From positions 80,999 to 144,998 of the forward strand of contig JACRAT010000029.1 in assembly GCA_016234685.1 (NCBI GenBank): DNA of 64,000 nt, given 5' to 3'. The notes under the pieces were generated by a model. That model saw nothing but the letters and a program-made list of their open reading frames with translations. It was not told the origin of the DNA and searched no databases. Of this stretch, positions 55,645-64,000 are shown in pieces. Source of the DNA: Nitrosomonadales bacterium (GTDB taxonomy: Bacteria; Pseudomonadota; Gammaproteobacteria; Burkholderiales; Gallionellaceae). Position numbers and translations under genes: made by a program. How positions within the stretch are numbered: position 1 is the stretch's first letter; each line of letters opens with the position of its first letter.

Positions 55645-55686
55645 TACCTAGGTAATTTTAGATTTGCCTAGGCTGAAATACCTAGG
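55645..55686. promoter_or_regulatory. Three CCTAGG palindromes upstream of the secretion operon
   Basis: TTACCTAGGTAA (a perfect 12-bp palindrome, 55645-55656 with one base margin), GCCTAGGC at 55666 and TACCTAGG at 55679 lie in the 104-bp gap between the secretin gene and the sigma-54-type activator gene. They could be enhancer sites for that activator. I saw no clear -24/-12 element in the gap. Confidence 0.5.
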
Positions 55687-56722
55687 GGGAGGGGAGTATC
55701 TTCAGTGCAGCGATCCGGCTGCATAGTGTGGTGCGAGGCAGTCCCAAGCGTTTGGCGGCAGCGCTGATGTTGCCGAAACTGAGGTTCAACGCCGCCTCAA
55801 TGAATAGGCGTTCTTGTGATTTCAACTGGGAGGGCAGATTGAAGTCTGCTTGACGTTGCAGATAGTGGCGGGCGGTATGCTCGATTGAGCAGCCATCCGC
55901 AGAGGGCAGTCCGGGTGTCTGGGCGAGTTCCGCTTCCAGTTGTTTGGCGCTGATCCTTTTGCCTGAATGCTGAGCGAGAAGGCGAATGACCAGATTGCGA
56001 AGCTCGCGGGTGTTGCCGGGGAATGAGTGCGATTCCCAGCATCGCCGGGCTTGCGCATCAAGCAGGAATGGCGGGCGCCCCATCTGGGCCGAGTAGTTGG
56101 TGCGGAAATGGTCGAGTAGCAAGAGTTTGTCGGAACCCATTTCTCGCAACGGAGGTGTGCGAACAGTGAGAATATCGAGCCGATGGAAAAGATCTGCACG
56201 AAAACGCCCAGTTTGAATGTCCCGTCTCAGGTCTCGGTTGCTGGCCGCGATGATGCGGGCGCGGCTTAGTCGCGTCGAGGTTTCGCCGATGCGGCGAAAT
56301 TCGCCATTTTCCAATACCCGCAATAACTTGGCTTGTAGCTCCATGGGCAGCTCGCCGACCTCGTCCAAGAACAAAGTGCCGAGGCCAGCGCTCTCAAACA
56401 GCCCGCTTTGGGCGCGATCAGCCCCGGTGTATGCGCCTTTGGTGTGCCCGAATAGCGTGCTTTCGAGAAGGTTGATGGGAATTGCTGCACAGTTGATAGG
56501 CAGGAGTGGGCCGGGATTGCCGCTGCTACGATGCAGGGCGGTAGCGACCAACTCCTTGCCTGTGCCGGACTCGCCTTCGATCAATACCGGAAAAGGCGCG
56601 GCTGCGGAGATTTGAATGTGTCTGCGCAACGCTTGAATCGCTGGACTGTTGCCGATGATTTCTTGGTGTGCTCCTGAGCTAGAGGCGAGGGAGTCGGAGG
56701 TGGGGGAATGGTGCTTTACCAT
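55682..56722 (-). CDS. Sigma-54-dependent activator without a receiver domain
   Basis: The 346-residue protein is a bacterial enhancer-binding protein: Walker A GESGTGKE (50-57), GAYTGA loop (96-101, a Tyr variant of GAFTGA), Walker B GTLFLDE (115-121), arginine finger region and a C-terminal Fis-type helix-turn-helix (FGNISAAAKRLGLPRTTLCSRI). No receiver or sensor domain is present, so activity control is unknown. It is on the same strand as and upstream of the secretion operon, and its ATG lacks a clear ribosome site. Confidence 0.9.
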   Translation of the reverse strand: MVKHHSPTSDSLASSSGAHQEIIGNSPAIQALRRHIQISAAAPFPVLIEGESGTGKELVATALHRSSGNPGPLLPINCAAIPINLLESTLFGHTKGAYTGADRAQSGLFESAGLGTLFLDEVGELPMELQAKLLRVLENGEFRRIGETSTRLSRARIIAASNRDLRRDIQTGRFRADLFHRLDILTVRTPPLREMGSDKLLLLDHFRTNYSAQMGRPPFLLDAQARRCWESHSFPGNTRELRNLVIRLLAQHSGKRISAKQLEAELAQTPGLPSADGCSIEHTARHYLQRQADFNLPSQLKSQERLFIEAALNLSFGNISAAAKRLGLPRTTLCSRIAALKILPSP

Positions 56723-56723
56723 G

Positions 56724-56739
56724 ATTTATCAAGATAAAT
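56724..56739. promoter_or_regulatory. 16-bp palindrome at the start of the activator gene
   Basis: ATTTATC-AA-GATAAAT lies directly upstream of the activator ATG (56722), overlapping the expected ribosome-binding region. It could be an autoregulatory operator. The remaining gap to 56993 holds no gene I can support. Confidence 0.4.
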
Positions 56740-56993
56740 GCGATGTTGATAGGATAAACCACCAATGTGTCTGAATTCAATATGCCGAAAAGGCTAGGCT
56801 TTTTGGCAGATGGGACAGAGGTGTCTAGGCAGTCGGTTCGGAGAGTGCGAGCGTGGATCAGAACTTTCCGGTTGCGTGTGTCGGAAGAATGCGGCGCAGA
56901 TGGGTTTCGGACTGACCCATGGTCAGCGTACTTGTTATGCAGCACTGCCGTGGTTTAGAATCCGTGCCCTTGATTTGAAAGGTGGTCCTTACA

Positions 56994-57797
56994 GTGTCAT
57001 CGCAACCGCTGGTTGAAATCCGCGACCTCAATTTTGCCTACGATAATCGCGCTATCCTGAAAGGGATCAACATGTCCTTTCCCAAGGGCAAGCTGATTGC
57101 CATCATGGGGCTTTCCGGTTGCGGCAAGACGACGCTGCTGCGCCATATCGGCGGCGTGCTCAGGCCTACCAAGGGCTACGTCAAGGTCGATGGCAAGATC
57201 ATTCATGAATTGAAGCAGGACGAACTTTATGAGATGCGCCGCAAGATGGGCATGTTGTTCCAGTTCGGCGCGCTGTTCACCGATATGTCGGTGTTCGATA
57301 ATGTCGCTTTCCAAATGCGTGAACATACCGATCTGCCGGAAGACATCATCCACGACTTGGTGTTGATGAAGTTGCACGCGGTGGGCTTGCGCGGCACGCA
57401 CAAGCTGATGCCGGCGGAGCTTTCTGGCGGCATGGCGCGGCGCGTGGCGCTGGCGCGCACGGTCGCGCTCGACCCCATGCTCATCATGTATGACGAGCCG
57501 TTCGCGGGTCTCGATCCGATCTCGCTGTCGGTGGTGGGCAATCTGATCCGTCAGCTCAACGATGCGCTGGGCGCGACTTCCATCGTGGTGACGCATGACA
57601 TTCAAGAGTCGCTGAAGATCGTGGATTACGTCTATTTCATCTCTGACGGGGCGATCATCGCGGAAGGGACGGCTGACGAGATTCGTGCTTCCGTTGAGCC
57701 TTTTGTGCGTCAGTTCGTGCATGGTGAGATCGACGGTCCGATCCCGTTCCACTATCCGGGCGGGAATTATCAACAAGATCTGAATTTGCGAGCCTGA
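56994..57797 (+). CDS. mlaF: Phospholipid-transport ABC ATPase (MlaF)
   Basis: The 267-residue ATPase drives the Mla system that moves phospholipids between the membranes. It has Walker A GLSGCGKTT, Q-loop FQFGALFTDMSV, signature LSGGMARRVALART and Walker B LIMYDEPFAGLDP. The GTG at 56994 (MSSQPLVEIRDL) has AAAGGTGG 9 bp upstream and is preferred to the GTG at 56982. It is the first of mlaFEDCB; the mlaE ATG overlaps its stop by 1 bp. Confidence 0.95.
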   Translation: MSSQPLVEIRDLNFAYDNRAILKGINMSFPKGKLIAIMGLSGCGKTTLLRHIGGVLRPTKGYVKVDGKIIHELKQDELYEMRRKMGMLFQFGALFTDMSVFDNVAFQMREHTDLPEDIIHDLVLMKLHAVGLRGTHKLMPAELSGGMARRVALARTVALDPMLIMYDEPFAGLDPISLSVVGNLIRQLNDALGATSIVVTHDIQESLKIVDYVYFISDGAIIAEGTADEIRASVEPFVRQFVHGEIDGPIPFHYPGGNYQQDLNLRA

Positions 57798-58588
57798 TGA
57801 TGCCGATCTCCACCAGTTTGAAAAAAGTCGGGCATCGCGTGGTCAATGCAGTGTGGCGTCTGGGCTTCGCCTCTCGCTTCTTTGCGCTGACGCTGTTCTA
57901 CTCCGGGCCCAGCTTCCGCCGCTTCCATCTGACCATCAAGGAGATGTTCTTCTCCGGGGTGATGTCGCTCATCATCATTCTGGTGGCGGGCATGTTCGTC
58001 GGCATGGTGCTGGGCTTGCAGGGCTACGAGACGCTGAAACGCTATGGCTCGGAATCGGCCTTGGGTTCGCTGGTGGCGCTGTCGCTGGTGCGCGAACTCG
58101 GGCCGGTGCTGGCGGCGCTGCTGTTCGCCAGTCGCGCGGGTTCGGCGATGACCGCTGAGATCGGCTTGATGAAGGCCACCGAGCAGATCGCCGCGATGGA
58201 GTTGATGGCGGTGAATCCCATCGCCCGCGTAGTCGCGCCGCGCTTCTGGGCGGGGGTGTTCTCTATGCCGTTGCTCGCTGCGTTGTTCTCGGCGATGGGC
58301 GTGTTCGGCGGCTATGTGGTCGGCGTGGTGCTGATCGGTGTGGACGAGGGTTCGTTCTGGTCGCAGATGCAGTCGGCAGTGGATTTTCAGCACGATGTGC
58401 TGAACGGCGTGCTGAAGAGTTTTGTGTTCGGCTTGGCGGTGACAGCCATTGCGCTGTTCGAGGGCTATGACGCGCCGCCCACGGCGGAAGGTGTCTCGGG
58501 TGCAACGACCCGTACAGTGGTGGAATCGTCGCTGGCGATCCTGATACTGGATTTTATTTTGACCGCACTTATGTTTGGAGGAAATTGA
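57797..58588 (+). CDS. mlaE: Phospholipid-transport permease (MlaE)
   Basis: The 263-residue inner-membrane permease has the MlaE family signature GMVLGLQGYETLKRYGSESALGSLVALSLVRELGPVLAALLFASRAGSAMTAEIGLMKATEQIAAMELMAVNPI. It pairs with MlaF, MlaD and MlaB. It lies between mlaF and mlaD with 1-bp junctions; the next gene starts 1 bp after its stop. Confidence 0.95.
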   Translation: MMPISTSLKKVGHRVVNAVWRLGFASRFFALTLFYSGPSFRRFHLTIKEMFFSGVMSLIIILVAGMFVGMVLGLQGYETLKRYGSESALGSLVALSLVRELGPVLAALLFASRAGSAMTAEIGLMKATEQIAAMELMAVNPIARVVAPRFWAGVFSMPLLAALFSAMGVFGGYVVGVVLIGVDEGSFWSQMQSAVDFQHDVLNGVLKSFVFGLAVTAIALFEGYDAPPTAEGVSGATTRTVVESSLAILILDFILTALMFGGN

Positions 58589-58589
58589 G

Positions 58590-59060
58590 ATGGAGCGCAC
58601 AACACTGGATCTTTGGGTCGGCGCATTCGTAGTGGCGGGGCTGGGCGCGCTGGTGATGCTGGCGATGAAGGTGGGCAATTTGAGTACCTACAATGTGTCG
58701 GAGACCTATCAGGTGGAGGCGTACTTCTCCAATATCGGCGGACTCAAGCCCAAGGCATCGATCAAAAGTGCGGGCGTGCTGGTCGGTCGCGTGATCGACA
58801 TCAAACTGGATACTCAGCGTTACGAAGCCAAAGTGACGATGAGCATCGACAAGCGCTACCAGTTCCCAAAAGATACCTTTGCTAACATCCTGACCTCTGG
58901 CTTGCTGGGCGAGCAGTACATCGGCCTGTCGCCGGGCGGGGACGACAAGATGCTGGCTAATGGTGAAGTGTTGAAGCAGACTCAGTCCGCTGTGGTGCTG
59001 GAGGATTTGATCGGCAAGTTCATGTACAGCAAGGCTTCGGAGTCGGATAGCGCCAAGTAA
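58590..59060 (+). CDS. mlaD: MCE-domain phospholipid-binding protein (MlaD)
   Basis: The 156-residue protein has one N-terminal membrane helix (LWVGAFVVAGLGALVMLAMKV) and one MCE domain (YQVEAYFSNIGGLKPKASIKSAGVLVGRVIDI, LTSGLLGEQYIGLSPGGDD), forming a periplasmic hexameric ring. The ATG at 58590 has GGAGGA 8 bp upstream; the TTG at 58575 is rejected. It ends with a short hydrophilic tail. Confidence 0.94.
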   Translation: MERTTLDLWVGAFVVAGLGALVMLAMKVGNLSTYNVSETYQVEAYFSNIGGLKPKASIKSAGVLVGRVIDIKLDTQRYEAKVTMSIDKRYQFPKDTFANILTSGLLGEQYIGLSPGGDDKMLANGEVLKQTQSAVVLEDLIGKFMYSKASESDSAK

Positions 59061-59088
59061 TCGCGCATAGTTTAGAAAAGGCAAGGAA

Positions 59089-59736
59089 ATGAAAAAAATC
59101 TCGGATTGGATGTTAGGTGCGATGCTGGCGGTCGCCTCCTTGGTGGCGAATGCGAATGCGGATGAGGCGGTTGCGCCGGATGTGTTGATCAAAAACACCG
59201 TGAAAGATGTGCTGGAAGTCGTGCGTCAGGACAAAGACATCCGTTCCGGTGATCAAAGGAAGATTCTGGATCTGGTCGATGCCAAGGTGTTGCCGCACTT
59301 TGACTTCGCCCACATGACGCAGTTGGCTGTCGGCAAGAACTGGCGCAAAGCCACGCCGGAGCAGAAGCAGGCGCTGACCGCCGAGTTCCGCGCTATGCTG
59401 GTACGCACCTACACCAAGGCCTTCACCGTGTATCGTGACCAGACGGTCGAGGTGAAGCCACTCACCTTGGCGGCCGGCGCGACGGAGGCGACGGTCAAGA
59501 CCTTCATCTCCAAGCCGGGCGCACAGGCGATCCCGGTTGATTACGTGCTGGAAAAGACAGATAAAGGCTGGAAGGCGTTCGACCTCTCCGTGGATGGGGT
59601 GAGCTTGGTGATGACTTATCGCAGTACTTTCAATGAGCAGATCGCGCAATCGGGTATCGACGGGCTGATCAAGACGCTGGTCGAGAAGAATCAGTCTGGC
59701 GCTACTGCGCCAGTGAGCAGGGCGGAGGCCAAGTGA
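59089..59736 (+). CDS. mlaC: Periplasmic phospholipid carrier (MlaC)
   Basis: The 215-residue protein has a signal peptide (cleavage after A24, ANA-DEA) and the MlaC/Ttg2D fold: VLIKNTVKDVLEVVRQDKDI, VLPHFDFAHMTQLAVGKNWRKATPEQKQAL, GWKAFDLSVDGVSLVMTYRSTFNEQI. It ferries phospholipid between outer-membrane MlaA and the inner-membrane complex. mlaA is not in the window. AAGGAA precedes the ATG. Confidence 0.95.
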   Translation: MKKISDWMLGAMLAVASLVANANADEAVAPDVLIKNTVKDVLEVVRQDKDIRSGDQRKILDLVDAKVLPHFDFAHMTQLAVGKNWRKATPEQKQALTAEFRAMLVRTYTKAFTVYRDQTVEVKPLTLAAGATEATVKTFISKPGAQAIPVDYVLEKTDKGWKAFDLSVDGVSLVMTYRSTFNEQIAQSGIDGLIKTLVEKNQSGATAPVSRAEAK

Positions 59737-60014
59737 TCCAGCGGGAAGGCGACCGCCTAAAAGTATCCGGCGATCTGACTATGGCGACGGTCGCGGCGCT
59801 GCACGATGGTTTGGGGCCGGTCGCCCCCGGCGCTGCGGCGCTGGTGGTCGATCTGTCCGAGGTCGGGGTGGTGGATTCCGCTGCGGTCGGCTTGTTGCTG
59901 GCTTGGCTGCGTCAGGCGCAGAAGAGCAGTGTCGAGTTGCGGTTCGAGAACCTTCCGCAAAACCTGACCAGCCTAGCCCAGATGTACGGCGTGGCCGAGT
60001 TGCTGTCGGTCTGA
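59733..60014 (+). CDS. mlaB: STAS-domain Mla accessory protein (MlaB)
   Basis: The 93-residue cytoplasmic STAS protein (GDLTMATVAALHDGL, LVVDLSEVGVVDSAAVGLLLAWLRQAQ) stabilises the MlaFE complex. Translation starts at GTG 59733, overlapping the mlaC stop as GTGA. A BolA-like gene often follows mlaB in proteobacteria; here the next gene is murA and no bolA is seen. Confidence 0.9.
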   Translation: MIQREGDRLKVSGDLTMATVAALHDGLGPVAPGAAALVVDLSEVGVVDSAAVGLLLAWLRQAQKSSVELRFENLPQNLTSLAQMYGVAELLSV

Positions 60015-60034
60015 CTTCGACTCGCGTCTGCCGA

Positions 60035-61360
<1,326 letters not shown>

Positions 61361-61372
61361 TTGGAAGTGAAA

Positions 61373-62011
61373 ATGATTACCATCGCCCTATCCAAAGGCC
61401 GTATCTTTGAAGAAACCTTGCCGTTGCTGGCGGCAGCGGGCATCACGCCGCTGGAAGACCCGGAGTCTTCGCGCAAGCTGATCTTGCCGACCAATCGCGA
61501 CGATGTGCGGCTCATCATCGTGCGCGCTTCGGATGTGCCGACCTATGTGCAATACGGTGCAGCCGATCTAGGCGTGGCGGGCAAGGATGTGCTGAACGAG
61601 CACGGCGGCGACGGGCTGTATCAGCCGCTGGATCTGAATATCGCCAAGTGCCGCATGATGGTGGCGGTACGTAATGATTTCGATTACGCGTCGGCGGTGC
61701 GCCAGGGCGCGCGGCTGCGCGTGGCGACCAAGTATGTGCAGGCGGCGCGCGAGCACTTCGCGTCCAAGGGCGTACACGTCGATCTCATCAAGCTGTATGG
61801 CTCGATGGAGCTGGCGCCGCTGGTCGGACTGTCCGACGTGATCGTCGATCTGGTGAGTAGCGGCGGGACATTGAAGGCTAACAACCTCAAGGCGGTGGAA
61901 GAGATCAGCCATGTCTCGTCGCGTCTGGTGGTGAATCAGGCCGCACTCAAATTGAAGCGCGAGGTCATTCAGCCGATGCTGGATGCGTTCGCAGGTGCAG
62001 TCAAAAACTAG
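61373..62011 (+). CDS. hisG: ATP phosphoribosyltransferase, short form
   Basis: The 212-residue enzyme catalyses the first step of histidine synthesis. It is the short HisG type ([80 protein letters not shown]). This form lacks the regulatory domain and needs HisZ; no hisZ is in the window. The ATG at 61373 is preferred to an upstream TTG, by homology and by GGAAGTGA upstream. Confidence 0.95.
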   Translation: MITIALSKGRIFEETLPLLAAAGITPLEDPESSRKLILPTNRDDVRLIIVRASDVPTYVQYGAADLGVAGKDVLNEHGGDGLYQPLDLNIAKCRMMVAVRNDFDYASAVRQGARLRVATKYVQAAREHFASKGVHVDLIKLYGSMELAPLVGLSDVIVDLVSSGGTLKANNLKAVEEISHVSSRLVVNQAALKLKREVIQPMLDAFAGAVKN

Positions 62012-62019
62012 GAGTTGCT

Positions 62020-63321
62020 ATGAAGATCGCACGACTTTCTACTCAACAAGCTGATTTCGATGCTGCGCTGAACAAGCTGCTGGCCTTCGAGGAGACTGCC
62101 GACGAAAAGCTGGAGGCGACTGTCGCCGCGATTCTGGCCGATGTGAAGAAGCGCGGCGATGAGGCGGTGTTGGAATACACCCGCCGTTTCGATCGCTTGG
62201 ATGCGGCGGACGCGGGCGCGCTGGAGTTGCCTTTGTCTGAGTTGAAGGCGGCCTTCGAGGGCTTGCCTACCGCGCAGCGTGCTGCGCTGGAGCAAGCGGC
62301 GCAGCGCGTGACGGCGTATCACCAGAAGCAGGTGCAAGGCTCATGGAGTTACACCGAGGCGGATGGGACTCTGCTGGGGCAGCAGGTGACGCCGCTGGAT
62401 CGCGTCGGTCTGTACGTGCCGGGCGGCAAGGCGGCATATCCCTCGTCGGTGCTGATGAACGCACTGCCGGCCAAGGTGGCGGGGGTGAGCGAACTCATCA
62501 TGGTCGTCCCCACCCCGGATGGTGCGAAGAATCAACTGGTGCTGGCGGCGGCCTATCTGTGTGGTGTCGATCGGGTGTTCACCATCGGCGGCGCGCAGGC
62601 GGTGGCGGCGCTGGCTTATGGTACGGCGAGCATCCCGAAGGTGGACAAGATCGTCGGCCCCGGTAACGCTTATGTGGCTTCGGCCAAGCGGCGCGTGTTC
62701 GGCGCGTGTGGCATCGACATGATCGCCGGGCCTTCCGAGATACTGGTGATCTGCGACGGTCAGACGGACCCGGACTGGGTGGCGATGGATCTGTTCTCGC
62801 AGGCCGAGCACGACGAGCTGGCGCAAGCCATATTGTTATCGCCGGACGCCGGGTTCATCGAGCGTGTGGCGGCCAGCGCCGACCGGCTGCTGGAGCAGAT
62901 GCCGCGCCGCGAGATCATTCGTACGGCGCTGGAGAGTCGCGGTGCGCTAATCCATGCCGCCGATCTGGATGAGGCCTGCGTTATCAGTAATCGCATCGCG
63001 CCGGAACATCTGGAGCTATCGGTGGCTGATCCGCAAGCCATGTTGCACAAGCTGAAACACGCCGGGGCGATCTTTATGGGGCGCTACACCTCCGAGTCGC
63101 TGGGAGATTACTGTGCGGGGCCCAACCACGTTCTACCCACTTCGGGGACGGCGCGTTTTTCATCTCCGCTGGGGGTTTATGACTTCCAGAAGCGCAGCAG
63201 TTTGATACAAGTTTCCGCGCAAGGTGCGCAGGCTTTGGGGGCGATAGCTTCGACGCTGGCCTTCGGCGAAGGTCTGCAAGCCCATGCGCAATCGGCATTG
63301 TTCAGGGTGACTAACAAATAG
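62020..63321 (+). CDS. hisD: Histidinol dehydrogenase
   Basis: The 433-residue zinc enzyme catalyses the last two steps of histidine synthesis, histidinol to histidine, using NAD. It has [80 protein letters not shown] and [32 protein letters not shown], with the zinc-binding Gln, His and Asp in these segments. It follows hisG by 8 bp with GGAG before the ATG. Confidence 0.97.
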   Translation: MKIARLSTQQADFDAALNKLLAFEETADEKLEATVAAILADVKKRGDEAVLEYTRRFDRLDAADAGALELPLSELKAAFEGLPTAQRAALEQAAQRVTAYHQKQVQGSWSYTEADGTLLGQQVTPLDRVGLYVPGGKAAYPSSVLMNALPAKVAGVSELIMVVPTPDGAKNQLVLAAAYLCGVDRVFTIGGAQAVAALAYGTASIPKVDKIVGPGNAYVASAKRRVFGACGIDMIAGPSEILVICDGQTDPDWVAMDLFSQAEHDELAQAILLSPDAGFIERVAASADRLLEQMPRREIIRTALESRGALIHAADLDEACVISNRIAPEHLELSVADPQAMLHKLKHAGAIFMGRYTSESLGDYCAGPNHVLPTSGTARFSSPLGVYDFQKRSSLIQVSAQGAQALGAIASTLAFGEGLQAHAQSALFRVTNK

Positions 63322-63334
63322 ATGCAATTGGTGT

Positions 63335-63363
63335 TTGACAAGCACCGGTCGAATCAGGATAAT
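63335..63363 (+). promoter_or_regulatory. Sigma-70 promoter of the tRNA-tuf operon
   Basis: TTGACA (63335-63340) and GATAAT (63358-63363) are separated by exactly 17 bp, 15 bp before the tRNA-Tyr 5' end. A GC-rich discriminator (GCCGCGC) follows, as in stringently controlled stable-RNA promoters. Confidence 0.85.
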
Positions 63364-63377
63364 GCCGCGCTCTGCTA

Positions 63378-63463
<86 letters not shown>

Positions 63464-63522
63464 TTTTTGATTTTGCTGGGCTGGTGTTTTTGGAAGCCCG
63501 CGTGTAAGTGTTGCAAGGTTGT

Positions 63523-63596
63523 GCGGGTGTAGCTCAATGGTAGAGCAGAAGCCTTCCAAGCTTACGACGAGGGTTCGATTCCCTTCACCCGCTCCA
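63523..63596 (+). tRNA. tRNA-Gly (anticodon TCC)
   Basis: The 74-nt tRNA has acceptor arms GCGGGTG/CACCCGC, anticodon TCC at 63555-63557, T-loop GGTTCGATTCC and encoded CCA. It is the second tRNA in the Tyr-Gly-Thr-tuf cluster. Confidence 0.97.
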
Positions 63597-63648
63597 GAGT
63601 TTAGTTTGCGATTTTTGCGGCGAGTGTCTGCGAAGGTTGGCTACAAAC

Positions 63649-63723
<75 letters not shown>

Positions 63724-63772
63724 GAATTTTTGTTGAGGTTCTTTCGTTAATTTGGTTTGATGGGGAAAAGTT

Positions 63773-64000
63773 ATGGCAAAGAGCAAATTTGAACGTACCA
63801 AGCCGCACGTAAACGTAGGCACGATTGGTCACGTTGACCACGGCAAGACTACCCTGACGGCGGCGATCACCACCGTACTGTCCAAGAAGTTTGGTGGCGA
63901 AGCGAAGGCTTACGACCAGATCGACGCAGCCCCGGAAGAAAAGGCGCGCGGCATCACCATCAACACCGCCCACGTTGAATACGAAACAGCCAATCGCCAC
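63773..64000 (+). CDS. tuf: Elongation factor Tu, N-terminal part, cut by window edge
   Basis: The 76 visible codons ([20 protein letters not shown]...) match EF-Tu: the P-loop [44 protein letters not shown] with the conserved switch-I segment RGITI. The rest of the GTPase that delivers aminoacyl-tRNA lies beyond base 64000. The tRNA-Tyr-Gly-Thr-tuf order is the tufB locus; tRNA-Trp, secE and nusG would be expected next. Confidence 0.98.
   Translation, partial: MAKSKFERTKPHVNVGTIGHVDHGKTTLTAAITTVLSKKFGGEAKAYDQIDAAPEEKARGITINTAHVEYETANRH

Noticed and set aside
55578..55681. Sigma-54 -24/-12 promoter for the secretion operon
   Set aside because: I looked for GG and GC separated by 10 bp on the minus strand and found none that fit.
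56740..56993. Short frames between the activator gene and mlaF
   Set aside because: Arg-rich or low-complexity, without ribosome sites or recognisable motifs.

Overview
The window looks like a chromosomal segment of a betaproteobacterium, probably of the Nitrosomonadales. This is an inference from gene content and order: dusB-fis-purH, mlaFEDCB-murA-hisG-hisD, a tRNA-Tyr/Gly/Thr-tuf cluster, monomeric NADP-isocitrate dehydrogenase, NsrR-linked truncated haemoglobin, several small c-type cytochromes and a heavy-metal efflux operon. A Gallionellaceae-like iron-oxidiser would fit but cannot be proven here. Most of the DNA is GC-rich and densely coding. Stretches at about 10.3-13.2 kb and 28.8-29.9 kb look accessory, with toxin-antitoxin pairs, short palindromic repeats and, at 11.5-13.2 kb, visibly more AT-rich DNA.

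Layout. 1-2.1 kb: purH (cut by the window edge), fis and dusB on the minus strand. 2.3-8.5 kb: a small membrane protein, then a CzcCBA-type RND metal efflux operon ending in a PII-like gene. 8.5-13.2 kb, minus strand: an orphan receiver protein, three FKBP domains in two genes, a retropepsin-like protease between 47-bp direct repeats, a ParE-type toxin-antitoxin pair, and a two-gene HipA-like kinase/HIRAN module. 13.2-19.2 kb: metH carrying two in-frame palindromic repeat insertions, then a ferredoxin-type reductase and truncated haemoglobin divergent from nsrR. 19.2-25.6 kb: amino-acid permease, cytochrome c, uppP, thyA, and a two-component system divergent from a Spy-like periplasmic protein. 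25.6-29.1 kb: zinc/manganese-type ABC permease and binding protein with an outer-membrane protein and a small membrane protein, but no ATPase gene. 29.2-37.6 kb: a second ParE pair, a TonB-like protein, an RNB ribonuclease, cytochrome c, isocitrate dehydrogenase, rluE and a Fic protein. 37.7-44.6 kb: phosphomannomutase, rdgB, rph, then yicC-gmk-rpoZ-spoT. 44.7-56.7 kb: an HDOD protein, a MITE-like element inserted at convergent stop codons, and a nine-gene minus-strand operon for a compact MSHA/type II secretion-like machine next to its own sigma-54-type activator. 57-64 kb: mlaFEDCB, murA, hisG, hisD, three tRNAs and the start of tuf.

How the parts work together. The efflux operon and the Zn/Mn uptake genes handle metals. 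NsrR, haemoglobin and reductase form a nitric-oxide response. Histidine kinase, response regulator and Spy-like protein form an envelope-stress circuit. Mla, MurA and UppP maintain the cell envelope. The most interesting candidate system is the pair at 11523-13180. It looks like a split HipA: a kinase core in one gene, and in the overlapping gene a HipA-N1/HipS-like domain fused to a HIRAN domain, with no HipB-type helix-turn-helix protein nearby. The second candidate is the minimal pseudopilus locus at 45710-55577.
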